Positions 45,891-60,369 of a DNA stretch of 64,000 bases are shown here, piece by piece. How positions within the stretch are numbered: position 1 is the stretch's first letter; the number at the start of each line of letters is the position of its first letter. Position numbers and translations under genes: made by a program. Below the pieces are notes generated by a model. The model was not told the DNA's origin. It worked only from the letters and a program-made list of their open reading frames with translations, and ran no database searches. Source of the DNA: Cristatella mucedo. Its lineage: Eukaryota; Bryozoa; Phylactolaemata; Cristatellidae. The stretch is taken from NCBI GenBank assembly GCA_009760855.2, contig WPIO01000026.1, forward strand, positions 2,369,501 to 2,433,500, written 5' to 3'.

Positions 45891-47025
45891 GCAGCATGCA
45901 TCAAATACCTCCAGGGTTTAGATTGTGATATGTAAAACTTTTCTGTGAAACCAGCCACGGATAGATAGAGGTCGCGATATGGAGCCATTGATAGACATTT
46001 GGAAATGCACAATAGGCTCTTCCATTACGGAGATTTTGGCAAATGTATACTATTCAGAATTTGGACTGCCGCTCTCATTATGAATCAAGCTGCTCCTCGT
46101 AATACTACGTCTGTTTATTGACTAAGGATTAAAATTGCTCGTCCAATGTGGCATTCATCGGTATAGCCTAACGAAAAGATGGGCAACGTTCAGTGGTATC
46201 AGCAGAGTGGTGATAGCAGTTCGCACTTCACGAAGCAGATCGTGGGTGGGCGACTCCCAAAGCAGGTCCTTCTTCGTGGCTCTCTGCAAGCGGGGTGACG
46301 GTGGCCAAAGACCTTATGCCCCTGTATGAATAAAGCTATCGAATTGGCCGAACTTCCAATTTCGCTCGACGGGTAGCACCAATGTAAGATGAGGATGCCA
46401 TCCAGCTGCGTACAGCACTACAGAGCCGAACAAGTCTTTTGCCGAAGTTCTTTTTAAAGTGGTATTGCTGTCTCGTGCCAATCCTGCCCGATTAAGTAAA
46501 AGCATGCTCTACTTTTCCAGTGAGTCGGCAGGACTCGAGATTCGGTGTTGCGTATAGAATTATCGCCTGTTTGCGTCTCCGAGTTGCGTCAACGGCAGGA
46601 ATCGATTTTGTGTAAGCAGCTTCGTGTCAAAAGACGAGTTCGCCGTGTAGGCCCGGCCTGGCCCTGCCCCCCCCCCGGCACGATGCTGAAACCAATTTTC
46701 CGCTTCCGTTGCTCCTTAGTGTGTGCCCAACTCGTCTAGGCCCTGCGACGGCTCTTTTTGTTATTCGCCAACGGTCGTCTCATCGCAAGGTTCACTAGTT
46801 CTTCAGCTCGCTTGAGTCGGTTCAATTCGACTAACTGTCGGCATCGCACTATTGCATAGGCCTCTCTCCGTGCGCCATCTGAGCGTATCGGTAGTACTTC
46901 AGCTTGAAGCCTCAAATGCGTGCCACAGTTTCAAAAGCCTTGCACGGAGCAGCTTTGGGCTGCAAGCAGGATGTGTTGTTACAGCGAGCGGACCTCTCCC
47001 GAATTACCGTAAAGACCTTTCGCTT
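45891..47025. other. No supported gene
   Basis: 46600-46740 is GC-rich with a C-run near 46671. No exon model could be made. Confidence 0.3.
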
Positions 47026-47027
47026 TA

Positions 47028-47395
47028 ATAATGTAATGTAATGTATCTCCGTCATTAACTCCGCAAAGCCCCAAGGACTACGTGTGTGGTACGCAAGAGA
47101 GTTTTTATGGCGCACTTGAAGCGTAAGCGGCTTTTAGGCACGCATTCGGTAGCCAACAGACTTCATCCGGTCAAGAAATTAAGAGAAATGGAGAACCATA
47201 GCTGAATCGGGAAAGCAGTTGAGGTAGTGAGTAGCATGGAATTAGCATCTCAGGACGGGCGGAAATTATTGCCTTAGTCGACAGGATGAGAGTTGCTGTC
47301 GCTGCGTCAGCATTGTGGAAGTTAGTTCTACAGTATAGGACCTGCTGAGCAATCGCTTCTGTCGCCAACGGTCTTTTAGCGGAGGACCTGTTCGC
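47028..47395 (-). repeat. LINE-B 3' end with (ATTAC)n tail, minus strand
   Basis: The tail reads AATAATGTAATGTAATGTAT on the plus strand, followed by CTCCGTCATTAACTCCGCAA and GGCACGCATTCGGTAGCCAA. It shows that this family ends in a repeated ATTAC unit. It breaks off into the purine-rich array. Confidence 0.82.
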
Positions 47396-47520
47396 TGGGC
47401 ATTTGCAATTGCCCGCTTCGGGACACGTCTGCTGAGCGAAATTGGCCGCAGGTGGTATGGGAACACCGTCAGGAAGTGCAGGATCGGCAGCGGCGGCAGC
47501 CTGGGGCAAGGAATCGGCAG

Positions 47521-47970
47521 CCAACGGCGGAGGAGGAGCAAGACCAGGAGTAGAACGAGGAGCAGGTGCAGGATGAGCAAGAGGAGCAGGAGAAGGAGGA
47601 AGAGGAGGAGTAGAAGCAGAAGTAGAAGGAGGAGCAAGTACCGGAGGAGCAGGAGAAGGAGGAAGAGGAGGAAGAGGAGCAGGAGGAGAAGCCGGAGGAT
47701 GAGCAGGAGGATGAAGAAGGTGAGCAGGAGGAGTAGGAGCAGAAGGAGCAGAATGAGGAGGAGGAGGAGGAGGAGAAGGAGGAGGAAGAGGAGGAGCAGG
47801 AGGAGCAGGAGCAGGAGGAGAAGGAAGAGGAGGAGGAAGAGGATGAGCAAGAGGAGGAGCAGGAGGAGGACCAGGAGCAGGAGCAGGAGTATAAGGAGGA
47901 GCAAGTGCCGGATGAGCAGGAGGAGCAGGAAGAGGAGGAGCAGGATGAGCAGGAGGAGGAGCAGGAGGCG
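47521..47970. repeat. Purine-rich GGAGGAGCA minisatellite
   Basis: About 450 bp of almost pure purine on the plus strand, built from GGA, GCA and GAA triplets. Stop-free frames on both strands (Leu-rich, Ser/Cys-rich and Arg-rich) follow from the composition and are not genes. Confidence 0.9.
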
Positions 47971-48289
47971 AAGCGCAATCGTTAGCCGCGGATCAGCGGG
48001 CCGCGAGTACAAGACCGCCGCGGTCGGGAATCAAGTTTGTTTTTTGCAGCTCGCGCTCGAGTGGCGAACCCCCGAGTCGTCAGCCCTCGAGCTCGCTGCA
48101 CGCCCAGTCGCTGCACTGCTGCCGTTTGGTGAGCGGCGATTCGCAGGGCATTTTCAGACCATCACTTGCGTTCACCACTTTAGAAATCCAACGTTGGCGC
48201 GCGCTGTGCACCTCCTGTGAGCGGGTGATACAACTCTGCAGGGCAGGTCCTTCGCTCAGCTCGAGCCTCGTTGCCATTAGAGGCCTGAG

Positions 48290-48543
48290 CAGCAATTTGA
48301 GAATTTATCTAAAGTCTATGCGACATCATCCCATTTTTTCAAGTCTTCATCATCCTCTTGAGACGTCGAGGGGCCACTTTTGAACTTATGTTGCTATCTA
48401 TTCGGTTACCGAGAGATCCCACGCAATACATACCCCGCCGTAGCCTGCCGTATGCCACCCGTCTGGAAAGAGGTTCGTTACCTTCGTCACTCTCAGACTG
48501 GAACAGGGCCCTACTCGCACAAAACCACTTTAGCCCTTCATGA
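48290..48543 (+). pseudogene. Possible non-LTR RT C-terminal remnant
   Basis: The frame from 48358 (RRRGATFELMLLSIRLPRDP, then YATRLERGSLPSSLSDWNRA) resembles the end of CR1/RTE-group polyproteins, where a basic RRR segment precedes a FFPRTIRDWN-type motif. Only this tail is seen and there is no 3' signature of L2-A or LINE-B, so it would be a third family. Chance remains possible. Confidence 0.35.
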
Positions 48544-48559
48544 CTGGCGACGCATGTAG

Positions 48560-49900
48560 CGTGCAACCGTAGCATTGATCAGAGGCCACTTTGAAAACGC
48601 ATTCCCCTGGATACTGCAGAACCGTATTTTGCACTAAAACTTGCCTGATTCTGTAGTTACATGCTGCGTAACCTAATATCTTGACATCGTAGGGATACAG
48701 CAATCAGCTCAATGTACAGAGTTTCTGTACAGCTTGTTCCCGACTGCAGAAACCCTAGTCAGTAGGATTTTTGCTTTTCACACTCACATAGACCGCTGCT
48801 GGTACCTGTATAAAAGAAGTGGCTTGCTGTTATCCGAATCTGCGTCGAAATTATGCGAATTTGCGAATATCTGGATTCCACTTAGCCGAGTCCCGTATAC
48901 GAAGGCAGCGCGTGAAGGGCTGACTCCGCCTACCGCTTCCCGTCCTCGAACGACGAGTGTCTCTAAGAACCCCGTACAAGCAACTGAAAATTAGATATCG
49001 ACGGTTGCAGCTCGCTGGCTCAATAATTTAAACTTGGTTTTTGGCTAACCTTACCCGGCTCTTCATTAGCTTTATTCGAGCAGTCTTTACTGAGTATTTC
49101 CTTCGCTTGTAAATTCCCACGGAGAATAACCTCACACCAGCGAGTGGGGAAATTTTAAAAAAGGAGTCAGAAGGGCTGTGCTCGTCGTGCGATCGTGACG
49201 TAGTGCAAAGTGATGTCTTCGGAAAGGCTGAAAATGCCATGCTAACAAGCACAAGGGGCCGAATTAGTTTGCACTCGCCGCTTGACAGTCTTTCTTTCCA
49301 CGTGGTATTTACTATGCCAAAGCCCCCCCCCCAACCCACACGAGGCATTAAATGTTAACTGAGCTCTAAAAGACGGCCAGCTAAGTATCAAGGAGCACTG
49401 TTTGACTACGTTCAAATATGCAGAAAAATATGATCTTATTGAAGAATCAGAATACTGCACAAGCACAAGTAGCGTGCCGTTTATTTCCGTGGGCTGGGCG
49501 TTACAATGCCGAGCGACTATGCTGTCTCTTTCCTCTCCTCCCGCCCCCCCCCAGAACTGCTTTGCCCTCACCTCGGCTTTGTCGCACGCCGCTTCGCTTG
49601 AGCATAGCTTCCGGAATAGCCTCAGGTGTGCTGACTTGACGCCGTGTGCATCGAGGCACTGCCCGGTGCCCAGCTACTTCAATCCAAGAGCTCCAGCGAT
49701 GAGCAGCCACACCGAGGCCGGCGCTTGGCCCTGGGTCCGAAAGTTAGGCACGATGCCTGGATACTTAATGACGTTACGATCAGGGGGGCCTTCATCGGGG
49801 CATCCTCGACGTTGTCGAATGCAAGGCAACGTCAATAACAAGTGCCGTTGTCCTGACGTCAACGACGAGGTCCGGACGCAGCCAGCTGTCGCCTATCTGC
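48560..49900. other. No supported gene
   Basis: 49402-49968 has a 188-codon frame containing the junction with the L2 copy, rich in S/P/A and without a domain. C-runs lie at about 49323-49331 and 49545-49552. No splice-supported exon was found. Confidence 0.3.
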
Positions 49901-49904
49901 CTTT

Positions 49905-50963
49905 GCTACAACCCCTCCCAGCCTTCGAGCACCTCGAATTCTCTCAACTCACTTGCTGCATGTATTGATGACATCCGCATATGGATGGCAGCACATTTTT
50001 CTAAACTAAACGAGAATAAAACTAACTTATTAGTTATGGGCAAACTCAGTGTGATTCAGAAAATGGTAAGGTCAACGCTCAAAATTGGATCTGCCAGCAT
50101 ATCTCCCGTTGAATCAGCTCGAAATCTAGGTGTCATGTTCCAAAGTGACCTCTCGTTAGACGACAACATCAGCTCCACAATCAAGTCTGCCTGCTTTAAG
50201 CTGCATAACATTGCTAAAATTTGGGCTTGTTTACATGATGATACTACGTCTAAGTGTGTCCATGCATTTGTGACATCCATCTTGACTTCTGTAACTCACT
50301 GCTTGCTGGCCTACGGGCAAGTGCAATCAGGCGATTACAGCTGGTGCAAAACTCTGCAGCTAGGCTTCGCTGTCGTGATCTTCGCAGTTGCCATATTACA
50401 CCACTTCTGGCCAACCTGCACTGGCTTCCAGTCAAGCAACGGATCAACTTCAAGGTTTGGTCGCTCACTTTTAAGTCACTTCATTCTTTGGCTCCAGCCT
50501 ATCTCTCCGATCTACTCACCCACCAGGTCAAGCATCGTACCACCAGATTTTCCGAATCCAACAGTTTACCAATACCTCGTACAAACCTCAAATCCTTGGG
50601 AGACCGTGCATTTAGTTCGTATGCTCCCAAAGCCTGGAGCTCACTTCCGACTTGTGTCAGAACATCCCCTGACTTGACCACATTTAAAAAAGAACTTAAA
50701 AACGCGCCTATTTGACAGCAGGTAGAGGTTCCCTGTGATTCGTCCTTTATGTGCTAATGCATGCTGACACTGTGCATGCTGCCACTAACAACACTTGCAT
50801 GCTGACCCTGTCCATGTCACCCCTAACCATGTTATTCTTGTTGTTGATCAAGCTGATATTACTCACCATTAAATCGCGTTTCCCTTTGCAGCAAATGTAA
50901 AGTGCCTAGAAAGAGATTGAGTTCTCTGAGGGTGCTTTATTAAGTGCATTATTATTATTATTA
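49905..50963 (+). mobile_element. L2-A retrotransposon fragment, plus strand
   Basis: Begins in the RT region (PAFEHLEFSQLTCCMY frame, equivalent to the segment after the YxDD box). It continues through MAAHFSKLNENKTNLLVMGK at 49985 and SARNLGVMFQSDLSLDD. A frameshift near 50270-50290 follows, with the C-terminal part in the other frame at 50254-50715 (LLANLHWLPVKQRINFKV, GDRAFSSYAPKAWSSLPT). The full 3' UTR has AAAGTGCCTAGAAAGAGATT, TGAGTTCTCTGAGGGTGCTT and an ATT tail at 50950-50963. 5'-truncated and dead. Confidence 0.88.
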
Positions 50964-50998
50964 CCTATGCACATCTGTCCTTAGCCTTCCACTGCTGC

Positions 50999-51515
50999 AG
51001 GTGTTCCGGCAGGACTCTATGAAGGCGGTTCAGTACTACGTCAAGGTTGGCCCTTGGCAGGCATCGCAGGTACGCAATCGTATAGCCCGTGCGACAGTGT
51101 CACCCTTTCGGCGGAGCAGCGACGCCATGCGGTTGACTTTGAAGAGGAAACGCATCCGGGGCACTGCGACAAGGAGAAGGGGCGAGAGAAGCGCCAGGCC
51201 TTGAACTACGCCCGAGGCCGGTGCGAAATATTTGTCTGTTCACGCCCAAGTGGTCGTGCAGAGGCGGGGCGAAAAATTTTGCTGCGGTCCAGCTGGGCAG
51301 CCCACTCCTCTCCAGCAGCCGAAAGTGTTAAACGGCGAAAACTTGTATCCATTTCCGGCGGCTTGAAGATGGTTTCAGCCTGGGCGTTATCGCTGGGAGC
51401 GATGTCCAGCTCGACACCGCAGAGAGCCTCACTGTGCAATACAGCTTTCACATGCACTTCCATGCGTCGGCTCACAGGGATCTGGAGCCATCTGGGCACC
51501 TATAACTGCCTGTGA
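50999..51515 (+). other. Exon-like segment of unknown identity
   Basis: Immediately after the L2 tail an acceptor-like CTTCCACTGCTGCAG ends at 51000. The frame is then open to 51515 (VPAGLYEGGSVLRQGWPLAG, SYSPCDSVTLSAEQRRHAVD, NYARGRCEIFVCSRP). An overlapping minus-strand frame (51499-51206) is also protein-like (ELDIAPSDNAQAETIF, KPPEMDTS), so strand is uncertain. No domain was recognised. GC and codon variety exceed the flanks. Confidence 0.3.
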
Positions 51516-51529
51516 CAACATTAATTAAG

Positions 51530-52230
51530 CTGCCATTGTGTGTGAGCTATATTGTGTGAAGCATTGGATTGATTAGCATGCATGCGCTAAAAGTCTTCAC
51601 TGGATGCCACTGTGTAATTAAAGCATGCACCTAGGAAATCTCTCTTTGCACGGTTGTCAACTAAGTTATGGAGATGCGATTGCAAACCAGGATCATCATT
51701 CAAAGCGGGTGGTAAAAGGGCTGCAAAATACTACTGTATCCATGAAGATTTGTGGTGTCCTGCTGCATGCTTGTTATTCACCCCTTGGTAAACCTAGCTC
51801 TGTCATGATGTAGCATTTTAGTCGGCCAAGCTTGTGGGCTATAGCTGGCCTTTTATGTTGATCACTAAAAGGGTATTCACTGTCACTGACATCTTTATAT
51901 GGAGCTCTTTATCTTCCGCTAAAAGCGTTTAGTCGGTGTGCAGATGTCTTCTAAAAAATTACCTTACAACAACTTTACCAGTAACGATACCGCTTTAGAT
52001 ATATGTTTTATGAAATATCTCCTTTTTTTATATGTAACTCATTTCATTCTGGCATTGATTTGGCATGCAAGGTGCCATGCTGTTGCTGATCTACGAATCA
52101 GTCGACTCAAATGCATTGATGATTTAAATTAAAGGATCTCTAGGGCAAATCTTCGATATGCCGACTAGCATTTTTTTCTAGTGCAATTTAGCTATGCAGA
52201 GTAACCGAAAAGCCATTACGCCTGTAAAGC
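51530..52230. other. No gene seen
   Basis: AT-rich, no element recognised. Confidence 0.35.
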
Positions 52231-52234
52231 TTGT

Positions 52235-52720
52235 GAAATAGCTCTAAGATTAGCCAACAAATCTAAAAAATTCGCCCATGTTGCTCTGCGACTGAAGGAG
52301 CTGTGACGCCACTGCTCGGTAAACGGATACAGAAAATAATTCTGACTATTACCCACAAGGCCGGCAGTGGATTGGCTATTACTAACTAGCTGAAAGGCTG
52401 CACCAACTTCAGCCTCTTCTTGCCCTCAGGTTCTGGTTGGACAATAAATTAGCCTTTCCATTCACTCAAATGCCGTCGAGGAACGCAGGTTGTTCTCTGT
52501 AGGTTCCGCAAATTGTCTTTGTAGGTTGTGGAAATCCCGTCCGCTTATCTTAAAGCGAACGCACCTCTTACCCAAAAATCTTGTTCTGGCACATCTTTTT
52601 TAAGCCCTCTGTACCGCTAAACCCGTGCTGATAGCTTTCTATACTACCCTTACACTCAGCTATATTTCTCACTTGCACTGTGTTCCTTTCGGTTGAAAAT
52701 GTTGACTACCGAGTGACCTC
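52235..52720 (+). repeat. Unclassified dispersed repeat, copy 2
   Basis: Partner of 45440-45890. Shared blocks include CAGAAAATAATTCTGACTAT with CCACAAGGCCGGCAGTGG, ACTAGCTGAAAGGCTGCA, GACAATAAATTAGC, CCCGTGCTGATAGCTTTCTA and CTGTGTTCCTTTCGG. Confidence 0.65.
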
Positions 52721-52744
52721 CTAAGCTTTGAGTTTCAAATATAA

Positions 52745-52815
52745 ACCTCTTCAGTGTAACACCCACTCAGTATTGGCGCCTTTGTAGAGTTACAGATAGA
52801 GATTTATATATGCAC
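52745..52815 (+). repeat. LINE-B 3' tip, plus strand
   Basis: AGTGTAACACCCACTCAGTA, then GAGTTACAGATAGAGATTTA. Short terminal fragment. Confidence 0.6.
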
Positions 52816-54878
52816 AGTGCGCCTTTTCCCATCCCCTAAGCTTGGGTCAAGTCTAGAGTATTTTTAATACTAAATGCTTAAGTTCTCCCCGAAAATCCAT
52901 ATTAAAGTCTGATTGCTTTGACCGATGATTTAACTGTGCATTATAAGTGCTCATCTACAGTTTAATTCTGGGATGAACCATATCAAAGGAGAGGCAAAAT
53001 ATGAATTATGTCGACTAAATACTCATAAAATGCAATACAATTTCCAAAAGCCATGAATCCACAGCTGATATATAATTTTACGAGAGTATTTAAAAACACG
53101 AGTTATTGCTGGGTTCGGATTGTCGTAGCAGCTGTAAGCGTAAGCCAACTCCACGACTTTATAAGTGACGGATTACTTTGCGGAAATTCAATTCAAGCTC
53201 AACTAATCATACGACCATTATTCCTTTATCACAATGATTTCACGTTAACGTCTGAGGAACATGAGCCAATTATAAACTTATATCAATGTCATTCGTCTAG
53301 TCTTGCAGCGAATTGTTTCGCTCATATAGGATTGTGGTGGTTAAGGGAATTTGCTTAGGTTCGCTAGGACATTCGAGCACCTCTTGTTTTAGAGGTTGTG
53401 CAGCCCCGACTCTTCCTAAAGTATCTATTTGCTGTTTATACTATTTTTGCAGAGAACACGTGAGCCATCTTAAAGTACATGCACAGTTTCTGAAAAACAA
53501 AGAGTGGGTAGATCCTGCTATACCGAAAATACATCCCTAGTTACTGTCAAACTTCGACAGCAAGACATTTTTTCTAATACAAATTGTGAGAAACTTCCAG
53601 TCGTGTGTCCTTCGCGTTTGAATGAGCAGCACAAAGTGAGCGGCCAGCTCCCGGAGACCACGCACACAACTTCCTATACACTCTCCTCATCCCAATGTCA
53701 GGCAGGGATTTTCGTCTGTTAAAGCTGCTCCGAGAATTTCTGATGCATTTCTATTAGTTGTAAATGCACTGGTAACAACGTCAGATCCAGCGAGCTCTAA
53801 TCAGACAATTCCTACCAAGAGTTACGCAAAGCAGTACAGTAGGACAGCAACTCGGCATCAAGATCGACGAACGGGGGCGCAAAGGGTCCACTCAGGTACC
53901 ACCGACAGTCGGTCTTGAGCGACGACTGGCCTGTCTGCCAAAAACAGATGAGCAAAATAAACTGGGCACTGGATCAGTGTTTTCATTTCGCACATGTAGA
54001 AGAGCCTCGGTGGCTATCACTCGCCGTGCCGTGGGCTGCAAAGAATATCCTGCCATTGCACTAGAAACCCTGACCTGGACAAGGTCAAGTTCTTTCTGGC
54101 GCTGGCTAACACAGTGGGTTCCACACCTAACGGTGGCATTTCCTGTGACCAGCCTAGCAGCACTTGTCAAGCACGTGAAAAAAGGTTATGATGCTTTCTT
54201 CATACTTTTGGCTGCCATATGATCTCTTCACGAATCCTGGTGTTCTCTTTCAGAGTAAGGATCCTGCTACTAAAAATGTGGCTCGCCATGACAGCAGCAA
54301 CGAGGTGCAGCTGACGGCGAATGCACGCGTTCTAGCTCTGTTCTAGGAAATTTGCTAATTCGGATAATTCTTGGAGCCTACATTATTTTTTTAAGTGGCG
54401 GTACAAGCTGGCTACACTCGTATGAACGCCCGCCCAGTGCATTTTGTTATCTTTCAGAACTTGTACACTTAAATCAATTTAAGCACGTGACTGGAATTGA
54501 TTTGACTCAGCCCAGCCGTAAGAACCCCAAAGGCTCTGGAATGAAGATAAACATCCTAAATGCGGACCGCATTGTTTGAACCTAGTCAAGTGATTTTGTA
54601 TAAAAATATATAAACATTTAATATATATATATATTAATATTTGATGAGGTACCCCAAAAGCTTTGGAGTGGATATTATTAACCTTGTTCCAAGCCTCACT
54701 GCCACAGCCTAATCAATTATTCTGGCATGTAGAAGCTGGTTCGCGTGGCTCTTATCCAATATCGTTTGGGAAAAGGAGCAATGAAGAAGAGAGGCGTTTG
54801 ATCTAGCTTGATTTGAATAATCAGTTAACTTCGACCAGTAGACCCAGCACTCCAACTGACGTACCACCGGCATCGAAT
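52816..54878. other. No supported gene
   Basis: AT-rich to 53600. 53880-54220 has readable frames on both strands (81 and 92 codons) with no domain. A small TA-rich palindrome lies at about 54612-54645. Confidence 0.3.
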
Positions 54879-54937
54879 GTGATGTCAGCCGAGATTACTC
54901 AACATAGGGGCACATCGGTTTAGCCAAAGTATATAAG
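54879..54937 (+). promoter_or_regulatory. Promoter of gene 2: shared motif and TATA box
   Basis: GTGATGTCAGCCG at 54879-54891 matches the gene 1 motif at 12 of 13 positions. A TATA box TATATAAG lies at 54930-54937, placing a transcription start near 54960. A second ACGTCA sits at 54956-54961. Confidence 0.55.
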
Positions 54938-54996
54938 CCGAAGCGGAGCCGAGCGACGTCATGAAACGGCAGCATACAGGCGCCGATAGCTGGACC

Positions 54997-57756
<2,760 letters not shown>

Positions 57757-57894
57757 CGACCGACGCTCGATAAGGAAGCTGGGGACGTCTTCGGCCGCAA
57801 GTCCCCTAACATTTGCGGATTATCAAACGTCGTTTGACACGGATGCGAAATGTGGCCTAACTTCGTAGGTATGAGTGAGCCAGCCTGAACTTGC

Positions 57895-57900
57895 AATAAA
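57895..57900 (+). terminator. Polyadenylation signal of gene 2
   Basis: AATAAA 139 bp after the stop codon, at a distance similar to that in gene 1. Confidence 0.65.
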
Positions 57901-58885
57901 TTCGCATGCAAGAGCAACGTTTGCTTCGCGGATTAGCCGATGTCCGACAGCGACGGTTGGGTTGATCCAGCTTGCCGCTCGGTGACGATCATCAATTTTT
58001 TTTCGGTGCGGCCCTGCGATTGCCACAAGTTCCTCGAGCGCTGCAAGTTACCTTTCGTAGCCCAAACGGTGGCAGTGGCACTCAGGCAGCATGAAGATTC
58101 TTGTCCTGGCGCATTGCCCTAGTGAAATGGCATCTAATTGTGTTTTTTTTATGTTCCTGTAAACGAATGTCACAATCTGATCTCGCCGACTTAGATCGCG
58201 AGCTTGACCGGCCCAAAGAGTCGACTGAACTCCCCGATACCTTAAAAAAAGAGTTTCTTCCGTTACTACTTTTCAAAGAAGGATTCACAAGTCCATTGCA
58301 GCAACGTCGAACATCTAATCAACCAAATGGCAATTTCTTTGATCTAACTAAGTGGAGACTCCATTGATTTATCGAACCGCATTTTAAAGAAAGTATAACT
58401 TCACAATAGAAACGAACTTTCTTCTGTGCGGGCTGCACGTTCTGTACAGATCAAAGAGACTTACGGAAACATGACAATACTTCTCGATTAAATCTCGTAT
58501 AATCAACACCAGTTCTGATGATCGCTCGTTACGGTATTCGCTCACTCGCCGTGCCCTCAGCATCATTTGAAAATTCGACCGGCGACCATTACTAAGATTC
58601 GATTTAAATTCGAAGGTACAGCGTCTGCCAAGGCGGCTACACGCCAACTACTTCAAGTCACTTAATCAGCGTCGCTCAGTTATTGGACAGCCTCATATAT
58701 TCCTCTTGCTAAATTTTCGCCACTAAAAGTCCTGCCACTCACACCCAAAAAGGATTTGTGAGATGGTAAACAGCTATGGTCTAAGAGGTCTCACTCCCTA
58801 GATAGTAACGCCTTCTAGCAGGAAGGTGTTCAGCCTTCTTCACTGAAAACATTGTGCACATTCGTGTCTCCATAAAGCCCCTTCC
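57901..58885. other. No supported gene
   Basis: Overlapping short frames (57940-58122, 58101-58367) without domains. No repeat family was recognised. Confidence 0.3.
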
Positions 58886-58889
58886 TACT

Positions 58890-60360
58890 AAAGCATTCGT
58901 TTAGTCTCACATATAACCTTCCTTTAAAGATTCTCCGAGGTTTCTGCATTCAATGTGGCTACCTTGATAAGTTCTAGCAAATATTGCTGGTCTCCTGAAG
59001 ACCTTATACCATCATCTCTGTGGCTTTCACTGGTGGTCAAACTTAGCCCAGCCATAACTAATATTTCTGAACCTTTTAAAAAACGGGTTGTATCCAAATC
59101 CTTCGAATCGGCTGTCGTTAAACCGATACTTAAACAGTCTGGAATATATACAGAGGTCCTTGTCAACTATCGCCCTGTTTTCCTTCTGCTTACTTTGTCT
59201 AAGATTCCTTAAACAGTTGTCTCTTAGCAGAGGTTACTATACATTGAAAAGAATAGAATTTCAAAAACTTTCAATAGGGGTTTGAGCGGCAGCGCCCCGC
59301 TGAAACTGCTCTCCTCCGTGTAGCCAATGACATCCTATGCAGCAACGAAGACGGAAATGTCACTGCGCTTTCGCTGCAAGATCTATCAGCTGCGTTTAAA
59401 TCTATTGATTGCGATATCCGACTTGAACTATCATCCGAGGAACCACTCAAGTATGTGATTTGGGGTATGAAGTACGGTGTACCTCAGCTCTGTGCTTGAT
59501 TCCTTTTTTCATGGTTTATACTCGGAGTCTCGCCAATGTGATTGCCGGGCACAATCTAGGCTTTCACTTCTATGCAGATGACATCCATGTGTACCTTTGC
59601 TGTGATCCTTCCTAGCCCTCATGCACGTCGGATGGCAGCAACCTTTCCTAAATTTAGTGATCCTTAAACCAACCTTCTGGTTATGGGAAAACATGGTGCC
59701 ATTCAGAAATTGGAAAACAGACGCTCAAAATCTGGTCTATTAGCATATCTTCTGGTGAATCTGCACGAGATCTGGGTGTTTTAATCCAAAGTGACCTTTG
59801 ATTAGACGATTAGATCAGTTCCATAGCCAAATCTGCCTACTTTCAGCTGCTATATCAAATATGGTCCGTGCATTTGTGATGTCCCGGCTCGACTTTTGTA
59901 GCTCGCTATTTGCTGGTCTACTGGCCTGTGCATTCAGTCACTTACAGCAGACACAAAACTTTGCAGCTATGCTTGTCTGTCGTTAGCGGCGCACTTGCCA
60001 TATCACACCACTTTTCGCCTACCGGCAGTGGCTTTCAGTCAAGTAACACATCATCTTCAAGGCTCTCTCACTCAGTTTTCGGTCCATTCATTCTCTGGCT
60101 CTAGCCTACCTGTGAAACCTACTTTACAACCAGGATAAGCATCGTTTTCCTAATCTAATATTTCCCTACTTCTCCCTACGAACATCAAATCTTTTGGACA
60201 CCCTGCATTTAGCTCGTATGCTCCCAAAGCCTTGAATTCAATTCTCGTCTGGCGTCACGACATCCTCTAACTAGAAGAAATTTAAAAGATGCTTAAAAAC
60301 GCAACTATTTATCACAGCATTTAATGGGTCCATGAGCTTCGTCCTTTGTGTGCTTATGCG
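58890..60360 (+). mobile_element. Mosaic LINE copy, plus strand
   Basis: The first part (58890-59440) matches LINE-B: VSAFNVATLISSSKYCWSPE, LVNYRPV, and an A-motif region with NEDGNVTALSLQDLSAAF. From about 59500 the sequence follows L2-A: GTTTATACTCGGAGTCTCGC, LGFHFYADD at about 59560-59585, ARDLGVLIQSDL (59765), SRLDFCSSLFAGL (59885), and a GGACACCCTGCATTTAGCTC end. The catalytic box is YADD here. Several stops and frameshifts are present, the 3' tail is missing and the copy ends near 60360. It is either a recombinant of the two families or a third subfamily between them. Confidence 0.75.
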
Positions 60361-60369
60361 TGCCGACGA

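Noticed and set aside
47266-48220. Leu-rich (248 codons), Ser/Cys-rich and Arg-rich frames
   Set aside because: All arise from the purine-rich triplet array. The Leu-rich frame only mimics a membrane protein and the Arg-rich one only mimics an SR protein.
54961-54996. Upstream ATG as the start of gene 2
   Set aside because: It coincides with the likely transcription start below the TATA box, has a poorer context, and would bury the signal peptide relative to gene 1.
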